From: Anas platyrhynchos
Taxonomy: Eukaryota > Chordata > Aves > Anseriformes > Anatidae
Length of the DNA: 64,000 nt
Direction of reading: 5' to 3'
Assembly (NCBI RefSeq): GCF_047663525.1
Contig: NC_092611.1
Span: 9,089,001 to 9,153,000, forward strand
Every line of letters starts with the position of its first letter. The first letter of the stretch is position 1. Under the pieces are notes generated by a model. The model saw nothing but the letters and a program-made list of their open reading frames with translations, searched no databases and was not told where the DNA came from. The position numbers were made by a program, and so were the translations under genes. Shown piece by piece: positions 29,201 through 39,216 of the stretch.

Positions 29201-32200
29201 AGCGGGAAAAGAAGGTGCTGTATGCAAGTACGAAGCTTACAGATGTGCTTCCAGTTACCTTGGCTGGGAGTCAGGCTTCACTTAATAGCAGTTGATTTCA
29301 CTTACTGAAAAAAGTGCCACCCGTGGTGGTACAGTACACTTCAAAAATACACCACAGAAGCTTGATGCTCAGGGGCTGTGTCTCCTGTGCCAGCAGCCAG
29401 ATCGGGAAGGTATGGAAGAGAATTAACTGGCTAGAGCCTTGGGGATGCATCGCTCAGGAGGCACAGGTAGTGGGAGCTGATCTGTAGGCCCTGGGGAGGC
29501 AGTTGGAAGATACTAGAGCTTCCTGAACTTTGTTGTTGTTGCTCATTTCTCAGGACTCTGAAAGAGGATTTGGCAAAGGCTTCTGAGGAAGAAGAGTTGC
29601 GTGTGAGAAAAGAAGAAACTGAGAGACTCTCAAAGCTGCGAGCCAAAATCGCCTCAGAGACAGAGGCAGAGGAGGAGAAGATAAGGTGAAAAGTTGATAC
29701 ATTTGTGAATCAAAGCGTGCTTTGGTTCTCCATTTCATCTGGACTTTGCATGTCCTGTGCTGTAGCAGTGTATTTTCTTAGCCCTGGTTCCTAAATGGAG
29801 CACAGTGTTAAAAGTACCAAATTCTGACCTGCTTCTCTCTCTTTTTGTTGGAAACCTGTCAGGGCAGAGCAAGAGTTCATGCTGCAAAAATTGAGAGAAG
29901 AGTGGGAGTCACTGCAGGTAACAGAGAAGAAGAGCCTGGAGAGGAAGAAGCAGCTTGTTTTGGAGAAAATGAACCTGGAAATGGAGGAAGCTCAACAGCG
30001 AGAGATGGTCAGGCTGGAACAAGAGAAGGAACAATTTCTCAGGGAACTTAAGGAGAGATTAGAAACAGAAAAGAGAAAGGTGAGACTTGTTTGTTACCAG
30101 GTAGGGTCAGACCCATGCTGTTTATGCTGACCTGGCTTGCATTGCAACGCTAAAATTAAATAAGAATAAATAACTCCTTCGTGTACTTTAATAGTGACTC
30201 GGTTAAAACACAAAGGAAAGATGTTTGGCATGCTGTTGGAGGTATGATTGGGCTGAGGAGGAGTCCTCCCCCATTTTTATTACAATGGTGATTAAGTAAT
30301 GATTATTTAAGTGGCCACATTGCACCTGCAGAAGAGAGGAAGAACACTGTGCCTTTGCCAAGCTAAAGCAAACTATTTCATCAGGCTAGGATACCTCTTT
30401 GGCTGCTGCTTCAGTCCTCCAGAAAGCTTGGGGTTCTTGAACAGAGACAGTTTGTAATTCTTCCAGCATAGCACAGCGTGACTGAGATCCACTGAGGTCT
30501 TCTAGGAGGGAAAGCACATACAGAGTAAAAGCACCTTGTATGTAACTTGGGTTGACTGTTGTGCTTTTTTGATGCTTACGGATAGACGTTAATTGCAACA
30601 ACATCTTGCACAGCATGTCCCTACAAACAGAGGTTTTCCAGCAGATTGTTTTGCTCGTGTTCCTGTAGGCAACAGAGGAGCTGGAGAAACAGTTTGCAGC
30701 TGAACTCCAGCAGCTGAAATCTGCAGCAGAAGAGAAGCATCAAAAGGTAAAAGATAGTGTCCCTAGAATGTAAATTGTTTTTTTTTTTTCCTTCCCACAG
30801 TGTCTCCAAATGTGGCCAGGGCGGGTGGCACTAGTTTTTTCCACTTCCTAAACATGGTTCTGGTCTGGCTCAGCATTTGGACATGCTCCAAGTAGGGGGT
30901 GGTGAGACTGTATACACCGGTTCTTGCCATGCTGTTTGCTCTTTGTGGGGTGGCACTACATGGATCTTGTCAGAAGGGTGACAAGTCTCTGTGGGTGGTT
31001 TTCATGGCAGGTCATTTCTAGCTTACAAACCCAGGCAGCGGAGGCGCAGAGGAGTAAGGAGACTTGGCTGCATGAAGACTTGCAGAGAGCAGAGCAGAAA
31101 ATGCAGCAAAAAGCGTATCAAGTAATGGCATATGAACGTGAGGCAAGTATTTGTCTTGGGTGCTGACAGTTCTTCACTCTCTCTCCTGGGAGGTTTGAGG
31201 TCTGAGATGCTGAGTCCCCTGCCCAAGGGTGGCTGGTGCAGCAGGGGAAGGGGCACTCCTGCACCACCTCATCTCAGCGGGGTGATTGCTTCCTACTGTC
31301 CAGGCCATGGCCTGATCCCACTTGCAAGTACCCTGAACTTCAGTCGTTGTGTTCACGTGGGAAGCCGCTCTCCTGGGGAGCCACTGCAGTGCAATGCAGT
31401 GCTTCAGGGAAACCTCTCTGTGTCATCCTTGCAGCTCAGTGAGCTTATGAGAGAGAAACGCCAGGGAGTGGAAAAAGACCATGAGAGGAAAATGGAGAGG
31501 ATGAAAGAGGAGCACCAGGAGGTCCTGGCAAGGATTCAGGATCAGTATGAAGAGGAGGTACTGCTGGGGGAGAGCAGTGAGCTGGGAGGTCACTGTAATG
31601 GCTCAGTTGGACTCTACCTGGGCTGGCACTGCTGCTTGCCAGGCCTGCTTATCTCAACCATCCAAAAAAGTGGGGGATCTACTTTGTTTTAAGAGAACTG
31701 GCTGTTGTTGCCACTATGTCAAGTGAATTTAGGACAGGTTGTGAGGTTAACCTGTCAAAACGTTCTGTGCAGCAACGCACACTTCGACTTCTGCCTAGAA
31801 GGGCCAGTTCTCTTAACAATGCTGCGCCTATAAGCAAGAGGTTTTAATCTTGCTTGCTTTGGTACTTGCTAAGGATCTGTTGTGTGGTGGCTTTCCAGAG
31901 GATGTGTGTCTTGTGTGGTCATGGTGGCTCACTGGAGAACCCCGTGTTTCACTCAGCCACTTTTCTTGTTCGTATTCTAACACACAGGAGAGAAAGCAAA
32001 GAGCAGAACTGTTGGAAGGCCTGAGAAGTGAGATGGCACGCCTCCGACAGCTTCATGAAGTGGAGGTGAAAGCTCTGCAGGCAGAGCTGGATGAACGGCT
32101 GACCCTATTGCAGAACAGGCACAGGGAGAAGGTGAGGAGGCTGCCTAGCAGTTTGTGGCTTGGCTGATTTGGGTTGGCTGGGGTACTGTGACACCTCAGT

Positions 32201-35200
32201 GCATCACCCTCTACAGCCAAGGGTGGCACAAGAGGCAGGTCACAATTTCCCATTATTTTTTTCCCCCCTGTTCCCTCTGGTGGCAGAGCTCTGCCTGGTG
32301 AGTGAGGAACTTGTGTCGTTCTCTCTTTAAGTTGACATCTCTGTGCAGGAAAGAAAGCTACAGGATTCAGAAAATGAGCTTGAAATACGTGCAAAGAATG
32401 TCAAAGCGAGATCAGCGCAGCTTCTTAGCCAGGTGAGTCAGCTGTGTTGGACCTGCGGACATTTCCTAGCCTGAGCTGCTCCTCTGGCTGCTTCCTCATG
32501 GGTGACTTCTGAGGAGTGATCAGCCAGGGTTTTAGCTACCATCCAAATTACAGGTTCAGACTTCTGTCGTGAGTCAGAGCAAGGCTAAGCATTCTTAACG
32601 GTACAGCCTCATGGCTAGGGGGATTTGTGGTGAGAGTCAGTGCTTTGGGTGTACTCTCCTGCCTTGGGAGGCAGTGTGTGGCTGTGACAGAGGGCTCATA
32701 AAATCCTGTCATGGCAGCATGTCCTGCTCAGTGTCACTTCAGATTTCAGACAGCCCCTCCCTGACCTACCTCCTCCTTTCTTCTGTGATGAAAAGGAAAG
32801 AGTGTTTCTCAATCGTGGGCACAAAAGTGGGAGGGGGAGGCACTCTAGATGTTCCTGTGGAGCTGGCAAAAATCACTGGCTGCTATTTCTGTGTGCCAGA
32901 TCTCTTAAGTCCCATCTTGCTGCAATGGCTTGCTTCTGTTAGCCCTTCCTTTCCAAGGAGCACTGGAGTGGGGAGGGGAAAAGGTAGAGAAATGCTGGTT
33001 GCAACCATAAACTTCTCAAAGTGAGGTGCTGCAGGAATGGCTCCATGCCTTGAATGCTCTCACAGCTGAACAGAAAGGGCATCTTCTTTCCACAGGAATA
33101 CAATTTTTCCTAGAAAATATAATAAAATATTCCTACGAGTATTTCTGTTGTTGAATTTAAAGGGAAGGAAATGGGATGGGGATGGGATAAAGCAAAGCTC
33201 AGAACAATGCTCAGGTATTTTGAAACAGTCTTGAAACTGCTGAGCATCAGCAGTCTCCTCTACTGCCATCCCCATGCTCTGACACTTGTGCTGTCTACCA
33301 TATCTAGGAGGAATCTCTGAGGAAGAAAAGGCAGCAGCTGCTGGATGAAGACAGACGGACTGAGCTAGAAAGAGATGTATGTCTTAGCTCTGGAGAGGAG
33401 CTGTGCTGCTTTTATTCTGGGGAGGGTAGAGCGGGCATGCTAGAACCATGGCTTTGTAAAAGCAAGCTATGTTGCTCCTTAATTGTGAGTCTGCAGATCC
33501 CTCCCTGCCACCTTGCCTCAGCCTGGAGTGCCATCCTGCTGGGAGTTTGATTAGCTTGCAGCTATTTCTCAAAAAGAGAAGACAGCCTTGCTCCCCTAGG
33601 AGGGCACATGGTCTGTGCGTCTGTAGCTCTGGGATCTCCTGTGAACTGTGCAGATAGCAAAAGGCTCTTGCACACTCTGCGCTTTCACTCGTAGTCAGGG
33701 AAGTCTGAGGGATTTTCTGTTTGCTCCTAGGAAGCTGCTTTAGCTTCTCAACTCCGCCTAGAGGAGAGTCGGAAGGAGCACACCAACCTTCTTGAGTCCA
33801 TCCGGCAACTGCGTAAGTCTCTTGAAGAGCTCCAAGACCAGAAGTCTGAGCTGGAGGCCCAGGTGGATTTGTTGCAGACCCGAAGCCAAAGGCTGCAGAA
33901 ACGTATCAGGTGTGTGTGTGAGAAATTTCCTTCAGTGTACAAATTCTACCCGATACCAGTGTTGTCTGGAGGTGCTGCATGAACAGTTCAGCTGTGGTTA
34001 GCAGCCAGGGGCAGTAGAAGCTTGTCTTACTGGGTATTCAGCTCGACAGCCACCACTGTCTGATGTACCCCAGCCCTGGATCTAGTAGTCAGTGTCTGCC
34101 AGCTGCCAGAGTGTGAAGTCTCTTATTTGTGTCTGTTCCTGCGTGGGGGAAGCTGTATGAGACACAGCTGCTGTAAGCTGCTATGAGTCCTTGTCATCAG
34201 TGTGTTTGTGTTCCCGCTTGTCTTGCACATCTGGTCCTTTCCTTCCTGGAAACTGGAGGTTGCTCTGGACACTCGCAGGTAGATTACTGGCTAGATGGAC
34301 CCGCAGTCTAACCAGCTGCTGCCGTTGTTACCTTTTCATGTGACAGTGAGCTTGAGGCAGCTGTCAGGAGCAAGCAGGAGATTTTGAAAGAACTGGAGGT
34401 AGAAGAAAGCGTGGAGTCTCCAAGAAGGAAAGCTGAGCTCCATGTTGAAGACCTGAGAGAAACTGTTCAAGCTGTGAGTAAAGCTGGCTGCAGAGTCATT
34501 TGCCTTGTGAGACTTGAAGCTGTAACTCCTAGAAAATCCTAACTTTGGTTCTTTCTGCCTGAATTCATTTGAGATGCAATGATGCATTTTTCTTTACCGT
34601 GAGAGATCGGTGTTTTGTTTGTTGCTTTTTGTTACTTTCTGTATATTAGGGGAAAGGAGTGTGGGATGGATACCTGAGTGTCCTTGGAGTCAAAAGCAGG
34701 ACTTGAGTCAGGGACAGAAATGTCTTTATTCCTTATTTTAAAATATCACATAAAGGATATCTCCAGAACTGATCTTGGATCAGGGTGGTAGCATGGTGGT
34801 TTCATCCAGAATTTTTGCCCTTAATTTGATTCTAAGGGGAGCCCTAGGATTCTGTTTTCTCATACATGTTTATTAGCTTTTGAAATGTTTCAACTCCTCA
34901 GCACTCATCCAAAGAGCCTGCCTCCCCACCTTCTCAAAGCCATGAGGACAGCAACTTGCAGTTTGATCAGTGAGTATCTGTATACCTGCTACTTCAGAAA
35001 ATGGGTTTGTTTTTTTCTTTCGTTGGGTTTCACAAGCAAATGTTTTTGCTTCAGCTTACGTGCTTTACGCAGACAATCTATTTTTGGGGAGGGAGCTGCA
35101 TGAGGCTTGCCAGATGGAGCAGACAGCACAGGAAGCCAGGAGCATACCTGTCTCTTTCTTGTAGTGTCAGAAGCTACATCTCTGCCGAAGGGATCTCCAT

Positions 35201-38200
35201 TAGGAACGCCAAGGAATTCCTGGTGCGCCAGACCCGCTCCATGAGGAAGAGGCACACGGCGCTGAAAGCTGCCAGGCAGCGGTGGCACCAAGATATGCAG
35301 GAAGCACAGGAGGTGGTGCAGGATCGTGACAGCTCCCAGCTCCTGGAGGGAGTGCGCAAGAACCTGGAAGAGGTGAGTCACTGGGTGCTGGCAGGTATCC
35401 ATCCCAGCACTAAGTACGAGTTTGCAGCTGTAGCTCTGCAGTGGTTTAACTATTGCATGAAAAGGGATTCCAGAGTACTTGTCAGTTCTGCTGATATACC
35501 AACTAAAGACAGGGAAAAAATAATTTCCTTTGCTGACAGAGCACTCCTACCTGCAGACTATAGCTGCAAAGCTGTTGACCCTGCTGGATGCAGCATTAGG
35601 AAGTGAAACCTCCTTTTCCTTGGGGTGAACTTGCCTGAGGCATGTGCTCTCCTCTCTGTATACTGCTTTCCCTATGCTCTGGAAGACTTGGAAGCAGTTT
35701 TATTCCAGCAGCATGATTTCCTGTGCTGAGCAGAAGCGAGACAGTGAAAGTCATCGTGACAACTAAAGCAGATTTTCCTCCTTGGCTTGGCTGTTTGATC
35801 CCCTGCAGGAAGCAAAGCAGCTGGACAAGATGAAGTCAGTTATGCGGAAAGGACAGGTGCTGCTGAAGAAGAAGGAAGAGAAACTAAGCCAGCTGGAATC
35901 ATCACTGTTGGAGGAGGTAAGCACCGGCATCCTGCTTGGACCTGCCCAGCTGCACTCCCACAGTTCCCAGAGCTCTTGACCTCCTCCCCTGTGCTGGAGT
36001 CTCTGTAGAGCTTTTGGTACAAATGGGGGCTATTTAGCTGGTGGCAGAAGACTGGTGTTTGCAAGGGAAGCTGGATTATTAGAAACACGTTCTTTGAGAG
36101 CAGAACTGAGTGTCTGAGAACTGCAGGAGAGAATAGGCTGGTCACGGAGCCGAAGAGAATGACAAACCTGGTTAGGCTATAATTCACATGATTCACTAGG
36201 TCTGCAGTCAACTGAACAAATGTAGGCTGAGGCTTGGGATGGTGAGTTTCTGGCTGATGGCAGCTTGCCAGGCAGGCATCAGGGATCAAGTTGGTTGGAG
36301 AAAACCTGCTGAATGAGCCTTTGATCTTCTTAGGCCAGAAACAAATGGATGCTAACACCAATATGCTGAAGTGTCCTGTAATATAAACTGAACTCTTGCA
36401 TTAGAATTGTTATATATTTTATTAGCTGTTTGTGTCTTGCGCAAGGTGGCAAATATTTCCCTCTGCTGATGACATCTGGACTCACTGTTAAGTGGCTGAC
36501 TGCAGAGTAGATACAGAAAGCAACCTGAAAAATCTGCATCAGTTCTGCCTAGAGAAAACAAGGGCAGGTCACCTCATACGAGCTAGGATCTAGTCTGCTT
36601 TCCTGTTCAATGCAAGCCTTAGAATCTGCCCAGCTGTGCCTGTGACCATGTAGCCTTAGGGCAGCATGAAATGTGAGTGCACCTTGCTTCAGATGGTCAA
36701 GCACTTGTTGGTGCAAAGAGAGAACCCAGCCATGCAAGAATTATAAGGCCTATTTATTGCACAAAACACTTTGACTTCTGCCTAGAAGGGCCAGTTCACA
36801 CAACTGTTAAATTTGGCCTCCAGTGCATGCACAGCTTCTTCCAGAGACCAGGTGGTCTTTTTTCTTTTATATTTTGCTGTTGGAGACCGAAGGTGAATAT
36901 TTCTACCTTCACGTGGTCTGTGCCTGACTGTGCAGTCCAGCCTGTGTAGATGAGCTGTAGGCAGTATTCCAATGGCTTTGCTGTTCAGGGACAGAACAAC
37001 AGCTTTTATTTGTAACGTTTTCCTTCTTCTGATCAGCTTTCAGATGAAGATACACTGAAGAGTACTGCGTGCAAGAAGATGGTGACTTTTGATGTCAGCA
37101 ACTCTGAAGACACAAACAGCATGTCCAGTGCAAGCTTAGGTCAGCCTAAATGTAAGTGCCTGACTGGTTTGCTACGCTGTACCCAGTGTATAAAGCTTTA
37201 AACAGTGTCTGCCTTGCCCTCTTGTCTTCCTGATGTATCTGATGCTTTTCTCACTTGTGCTCATTTGAGAATAAAGAGACTGATCAAACTCAGTGAAACA
37301 CTGCAGAAAGTGAGCCTCCTGCCAGGCAGGCAGCATCTCCCTCACCTTCCCACTGATCCCTTTATTCTTTCTGTCTTCTGCTAGTTGACTTGAGAACGGA
37401 ACAACAGGTTGGCCCGCAGCTGGACAAGATCCAATACCTGACAGACTCTCTGCAGCTTATCACCAGAGAACTGAATGGGGTCCTTGGCATTTTGAGCTCT
37501 CTGAACAACCACCGGTCTCCACTCTTCACTTCGACACAGGTGCCCTCCAATGGTGTCCCTCTTTCTACCTATGCATCCTTGGCAGGACTTCAGGCAGGTG
37601 GCTCCTTGGTGCCCCCCGCTGGGGTGTCTCTGGTGGACCAGTGGGTCCGGAGCACTGGGCTGAGCTCCAGTCGCTCTGTCACAGCCGGGCAGACAGTGGA
37701 CAGCATCCTGGCAGAAAAATGGCACAAGTACTTCCCAGGTAGGTCTTGCAATCTGAATCCATCTACGTGTTTGCTTACAACTTTTGATTTAAGTGCTGCA
37801 AATCCTAATCAGCTCATTGTGCCAGTGCTGGTAAGGCCAGGTCAGCTGGTGGTGCTCTTAGGAAGAGTGCTAATGAGATCAAGAATGAGAACATTCCAGT
37901 GCAACATATGGCTGACCATGTTATCCTGCCTCCAGAGCAGGATGTTGCTCTGATGTACACAGAAAAAAAGTTATTAGAGAAGTGGGCAAAAGAGAAGTCA
38001 GAGCTGCTCCACTAGAAACGTCCTGTGGACAGGGGATAGGTTCACCATCTCAGTTTCCTTACCACCACTGTGCTCTTGGCTGCTGGCTCAGCTTGTAGGG
38101 ATAGTGTGCCTGTAACACAAGAAAGCACATGCACCCAGACTTAAAGACTGTTGATTCGGATCAGGGAGACCTGTTTTTAATATCTGTTTTTCCAGGTGGG

Positions 38201-38940
38201 TTCCCATCACTCAGTGGAAGTTCCGGTACTCTGGACAACAAGCTGGGATACGTACCTGCAGAGTAAGGGTCTTTTTCCTCGAGTGTTCTTGTTTCATTGT
38301 GCTGCATTTATTTCTCTGGAATAACTTATAGATCAGATATGATTTTTTTCTTACCTACTCCCTATATGATATAAGCTGGCTGTTAGGCAGATAAGTTAGG
38401 TAGTGTTAGCAATTCACTGCCACGTGCTCAGCACTGCCTTGTATCAGCAGCTTTCCTGCAGAAGCCAGAGTTGTGCTGCTAACCCTAGTTAAAGGAGGAG
38501 GATCCAAGTTTGCCAGCCATGGGCCAAGTGGAACTCAGGCTGGCTTTGGTGTGACAGGTGATCCTGGAGGCTACCGCCTGAGCCTTTCAGATGCTACACA
38601 GATCAAAGTGGGTGGCTGCTTCAGGTCTTCTCCATAATGTGTTTGGGCAGAAGATTTGGAGCCAACAAGAAGCTACTTCTTGCTTACTGTGGCTCTTTTT
38701 GTAGAGGTTCTTCACTTTTTCTCAACTCTAGGATTGTTTCTGTCTAGGCATCTTTCCCATTTCCACCGTCTTTCTCTCTCTGACAACAGCGAGCAAATTC
38801 GCCAGTTCCAGCACTCCCAGTTCCAGAGCCGTGACTCAGACAAGATGAGTATTCAAGGAATGATTGAGACCAACAAGAAATGGCTAGAAGACTTCAAGAG
38901 GGATTCAAAGGTGTATCCTTTGCCTGAGTTTGGTCTCTAA
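4063..38940 (+). CDS. CEP164: CEP164, centrosomal protein of 164 kDa (whole coding region, spliced)
   Basis: CEP164 is a mother-centriole distal appendage protein. It recruits TTBK2 and docking vesicles to start ciliogenesis. The exons I read are 4063-4144, 4513-4624, 5059-5269, 6207-7889, 10312-10470, 11440-11568, 11963-12037, 14729-14839, 17201-17641, 19141-19224, 20856-20939, 24170-24255, 25902-26051, 28126-28344, 29554-29685, 29863-30079, 30669-30746, 31011-31142, 31435-31557, 31988-32131, 32349-32432, 33308-33376, 33731-33909, 34347-34473, 34902-34969, 35165-35372, 35809-35916, 37037-37151, 37385-37738, 38196-38262 and 38790-38940. They total 5982 bases, and every junction keeps frame. 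The product of about 1993 residues has an N-terminal WW domain, a Lys-rich stretch, a long acidic disordered region, a long coiled coil and a conserved C-terminus. Human CEP164 has about 1460 residues. The excess is nearly all exon 4 (561 codons), so the form without exons 4 and 8 would be close to the mammalian length. Confidence 0.93.
5270..6206 (+). other. CEP164 intron 3
   Basis: An intron of 937 bases with donor GTAAGT and acceptor TTATCTACTTAG. It has a short CA repeat near 5409-5420 and AT-rich DNA from about 6030 to 6200. I saw no other feature. Short open frames here look like chance. Confidence 0.8.
6207..7889 (+). CDS. CEP164: CEP164 exon 4: 561-codon exon not known from the mammalian protein
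   Basis: A 1683-base exon between TTATCTACTTAG| and GAG|GTAGGA, phase 0 at both ends, so skipping it would keep frame. It encodes residues of about 136-696 and has no stop. The product looks mostly disordered: Ser/Glu/Asp-rich with [29 protein letters not shown] and a PVPPPPV stretch. The N-terminal 120 residues look more ordered and hydrophobic ([17 protein letters not shown], then [17 protein letters not shown]). I do not remember any counterpart in human or mouse CEP164, where the Lys-rich region joins straight to the SSLAPV...LAPLRG exon. The long open frame and correct phases argue that it is coding. It could be an alternative exon, or an ancestral exon lost in mammals. Confidence 0.82.
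7890..10311 (+). other. CEP164 intron 4
   Basis: An intron of 2422 bases. An A/C-rich low-complexity tract (CAACAACCACC, AAACAAAC and similar words) occupies about 8905-9005, possibly the degraded tail of a retroposon. The rest is unremarkable. A short frame at 8659-8883 has no splice support in the gene's phase and no recognised similarity. Confidence 0.75.
10312..12037 (+). CDS. CEP164: CEP164 exons 5-7
   Basis: The exons are 10312-10470, 11440-11568 and 11963-12037, all phase 0 at both ends. Exon 5 encodes [20 protein letters not shown] and then [15 protein letters not shown], a close match to the human SSLAPVHVPLGGLAPLRG segment. Exon 6 has [14 protein letters not shown] and EEEESENE, and exon 7 has [19 protein letters not shown]; both correspond to human CEP164 in order. 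The region is acidic and probably disordered. The introns between the exons (10471-11439 and 11569-11962) are AT-rich, with an A/C-rich run near 10602-10621 and nothing else recognised. Confidence 0.9.
12038..14728 (+). other. CEP164 intron 7
   Basis: An intron of 2691 bases containing a T-run (about 12644-12658) and otherwise no recognised element. No additional exon in the right phase was found by eye. Confidence 0.7.
14729..14839 (+). CDS. CEP164: CEP164 exon 8 (probable 37-codon exon)
   Basis: A 111-base open stretch lies between a CCGCCCATTAG| acceptor and a GAG|GTGACG donor, phase 0 to 0. It encodes [20 protein letters not shown] and then [16 protein letters not shown]. The acidic composition fits the flanking exons. 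In the human protein the flanking sequences (...GGDFEYE and ESLRTSQPEE...) are joined directly, so this would be an added or skipped exon. The donor is moderate. It could be a cassette exon or a chance open stretch, and transcript data would settle it. Confidence 0.55.
14840..17200 (+). other. CEP164 intron 8
   Basis: An intron of 2361 bases, mostly AT-rich, with short T-runs. No repeat family or extra exon was recognised. Small frames near 15617-16091 and 16250-16432 have no supporting splice sites in phase. Confidence 0.65.
17201..17641 (+). CDS. CEP164: CEP164 exon 9: acidic disordered region
   Basis: A 441-base exon, phase 0 at both ends, encoding about residues 855-1001. It starts [20 protein letters not shown] and continues with [19 protein letters not shown]. 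This matches the human segment ESLRTSQPEEKKDVSLDSD / PPTPCKPSSPGADSSLSS in spacing and key residues. The rest is Ala/Glu/Asp-rich ([20 protein letters not shown]) and diverges quickly. It ends at the AAA|GTAAGA donor. Confidence 0.9.
17642..19140 (+). other. CEP164 intron 9
   Basis: An intron of 1499 bases with donor GTAAGA and acceptor ATGTCTCCTTTCAG. No recognised repeat or RNA. The GC content rises in the middle (about 18060-18380). Confidence 0.7.
19141..26051 (+). CDS. CEP164: CEP164 exons 10-13
   Basis: The exons are 19141-19224, 20856-20939, 24170-24255 and 25902-26051. Exon 10 encodes [15 protein letters not shown] and so on. Exon 11 encodes [20 protein letters not shown], clearly the human FGFRSRISEHLLDVDVLSP motif. 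Exon 12 is Glu/Lys-rich ([15 protein letters not shown]) and ends in phase 2. Exon 13 is acidic ([13 protein letters not shown]), phase 2 to 2, with donor GA|GTAAGG. The long introns at 19225-20855, 20940-24169 and 24256-25901 hold a 12-base CA repeat near 20131-20143, a T-run near 21309-21319 and an A-run near 22239-22252. I saw no other gene in them. Exons 12 and 13 rest on splice sites, phase and composition more than on similarity. Confidence 0.82.
26052..28125 (+). other. CEP164 intron 13
   Basis: An intron of 2074 bases. It has a compound A-run and CA repeat at about 27256-27281. No coding or RNA feature was recognised. Confidence 0.7.
28126..33909 (+). CDS. CEP164: CEP164 exons 14-23: long coiled coil
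   Basis: The exons are 28126-28344, 29554-29685, 29863-30079, 30669-30746, 31011-31142, 31435-31557, 31988-32131, 32349-32432, 33308-33376 and 33731-33909. They encode about 460 residues dominated by Glu, Lys, Gln, Arg and Leu with heptad spacing, the central coiled coil of CEP164. Anchors shared with human are [67 protein letters not shown] and [18 protein letters not shown]. The intron after 31142 begins with GC rather than GT. An inverted-repeat element lies in the intron between 31557 and 31988. Introns over 300 bases in this set, including 28345-29553, 30080-30668 and 32433-33307, otherwise show nothing recognised. Confidence 0.9.
31143..31434 (+). other. CEP164: GC-AG intron of CEP164
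   Basis: The intron after CGTGAG begins GCAAGT and ends TCCTTGCAG. Using GC as donor keeps frame (44 codons in the upstream exon) and reproduces the human order AGYEHE-LSSLLREKRQ as [15 protein letters not shown]. The only nearby GT (31138) would leave a 127-base exon and break the frame. The rest of the donor, GAG|GCAAGT, is otherwise a perfect U1 match, as is usual for GC donors. Confidence 0.85.
31689..31816. mobile_element. 128-base inverted-repeat element (MITE-like or structured RNA)
   Basis: The element starts TTAAGAGAACTGGC and ends with the exact reverse complement GCCAGTTCTCTTAA (31803-31816). Similarity between the two arms continues weakly inward, with the word AAGTG at matching depth. 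Inside are an 8-base stem GACAGGTT (31733-31740) / AACCTGTC (31749-31756) and a small CTTCT/AGAAG hairpin (31788-31801). It lies within a CEP164 intron. The 25-base right-end block at 31786-31810 recurs at 36773-36797. This looks like a short non-autonomous DNA transposon. An intronic structured RNA is the alternative. No target-site duplication was confirmed. Confidence 0.5.
34347..35916 (+). CDS. CEP164: CEP164 exons 24-27: end of coiled coil, conserved RSAKEFL-like block
   Basis: The exons are 34347-34473, 34902-34969, 35165-35372 and 35809-35916. They encode [15 protein letters not shown], then [18 protein letters not shown], then [19 protein letters not shown] with [20 protein letters not shown], and [20 protein letters not shown]. 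These match human [30 protein letters not shown] and [20 protein letters not shown] closely. This is one of the best conserved parts of the protein after the WW domain. Confidence 0.92.
35917..37036 (+). other. CEP164 intron with second copy of the inverted-repeat end
   Basis: An intron of 1120 bases. Positions 36773-36797 repeat 25 bases found at the right end of the inverted-repeat element at 31689-31816, with some similarity to its left (TTGCACAAAACACTT against GTGCAGCAACGCACACTT). The left arm of the element is not evident here, so this would be a truncated or older copy. Nothing else was recognised. Confidence 0.6.
37037..38940 (+). CDS. CEP164: CEP164 exons 28-31: C-terminus and stop
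   Basis: The exons are 37037-37151, 37385-37738, 38196-38262 and 38790-38940. They encode [20 protein letters not shown] (human KKAVTFDLSD), then [40 protein letters not shown] and KYFPG, then [20 protein letters not shown], and last [20 protein letters not shown] with [11 protein letters not shown]. The stop TAA is at 38938-38940. Phases are 1, 1, 2 and then the stop. This is the region that in human contains the centriole-targeting part. Confidence 0.92.
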
Positions 38941-39203
38941 TTGCACTCCAGCTTCCTGCAGCAGGTAGGAGGCAACAGCAGGAGGTGAGTGAATCAGGAG
39001 CTCTAAAGCATTGAACAGCAATTTCAAAGCCTTAGCCTCTATTTTAGTGTCCAGTTCTGCAAAAGAATGTTGTTTAGTAGTTGCAGCACGAGTGACCTGT
39101 TTTTTCCATCTTCGAGCTGTACCTGACGGAGAGTCTCTCTCCCCCTGCCCCCAGTTGTTCTGTGATACACAGCAGCTGGAGCTGGTAACGTGAGAATTTT
39201 AAA

Positions 39204-39216
39204 AATAAATAATAAA
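39204..39216 (+). terminator. CEP164 polyadenylation signals
   Basis: Two AATAAA hexamers lie at 39204-39209 and 39211-39216, about 265 bases after the CEP164 stop codon. They are the first such signals in the 3' region and are followed by a G-rich stretch. A further AATAAA lies at about 39904-39909 and could give a longer transcript. Confidence 0.65.
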
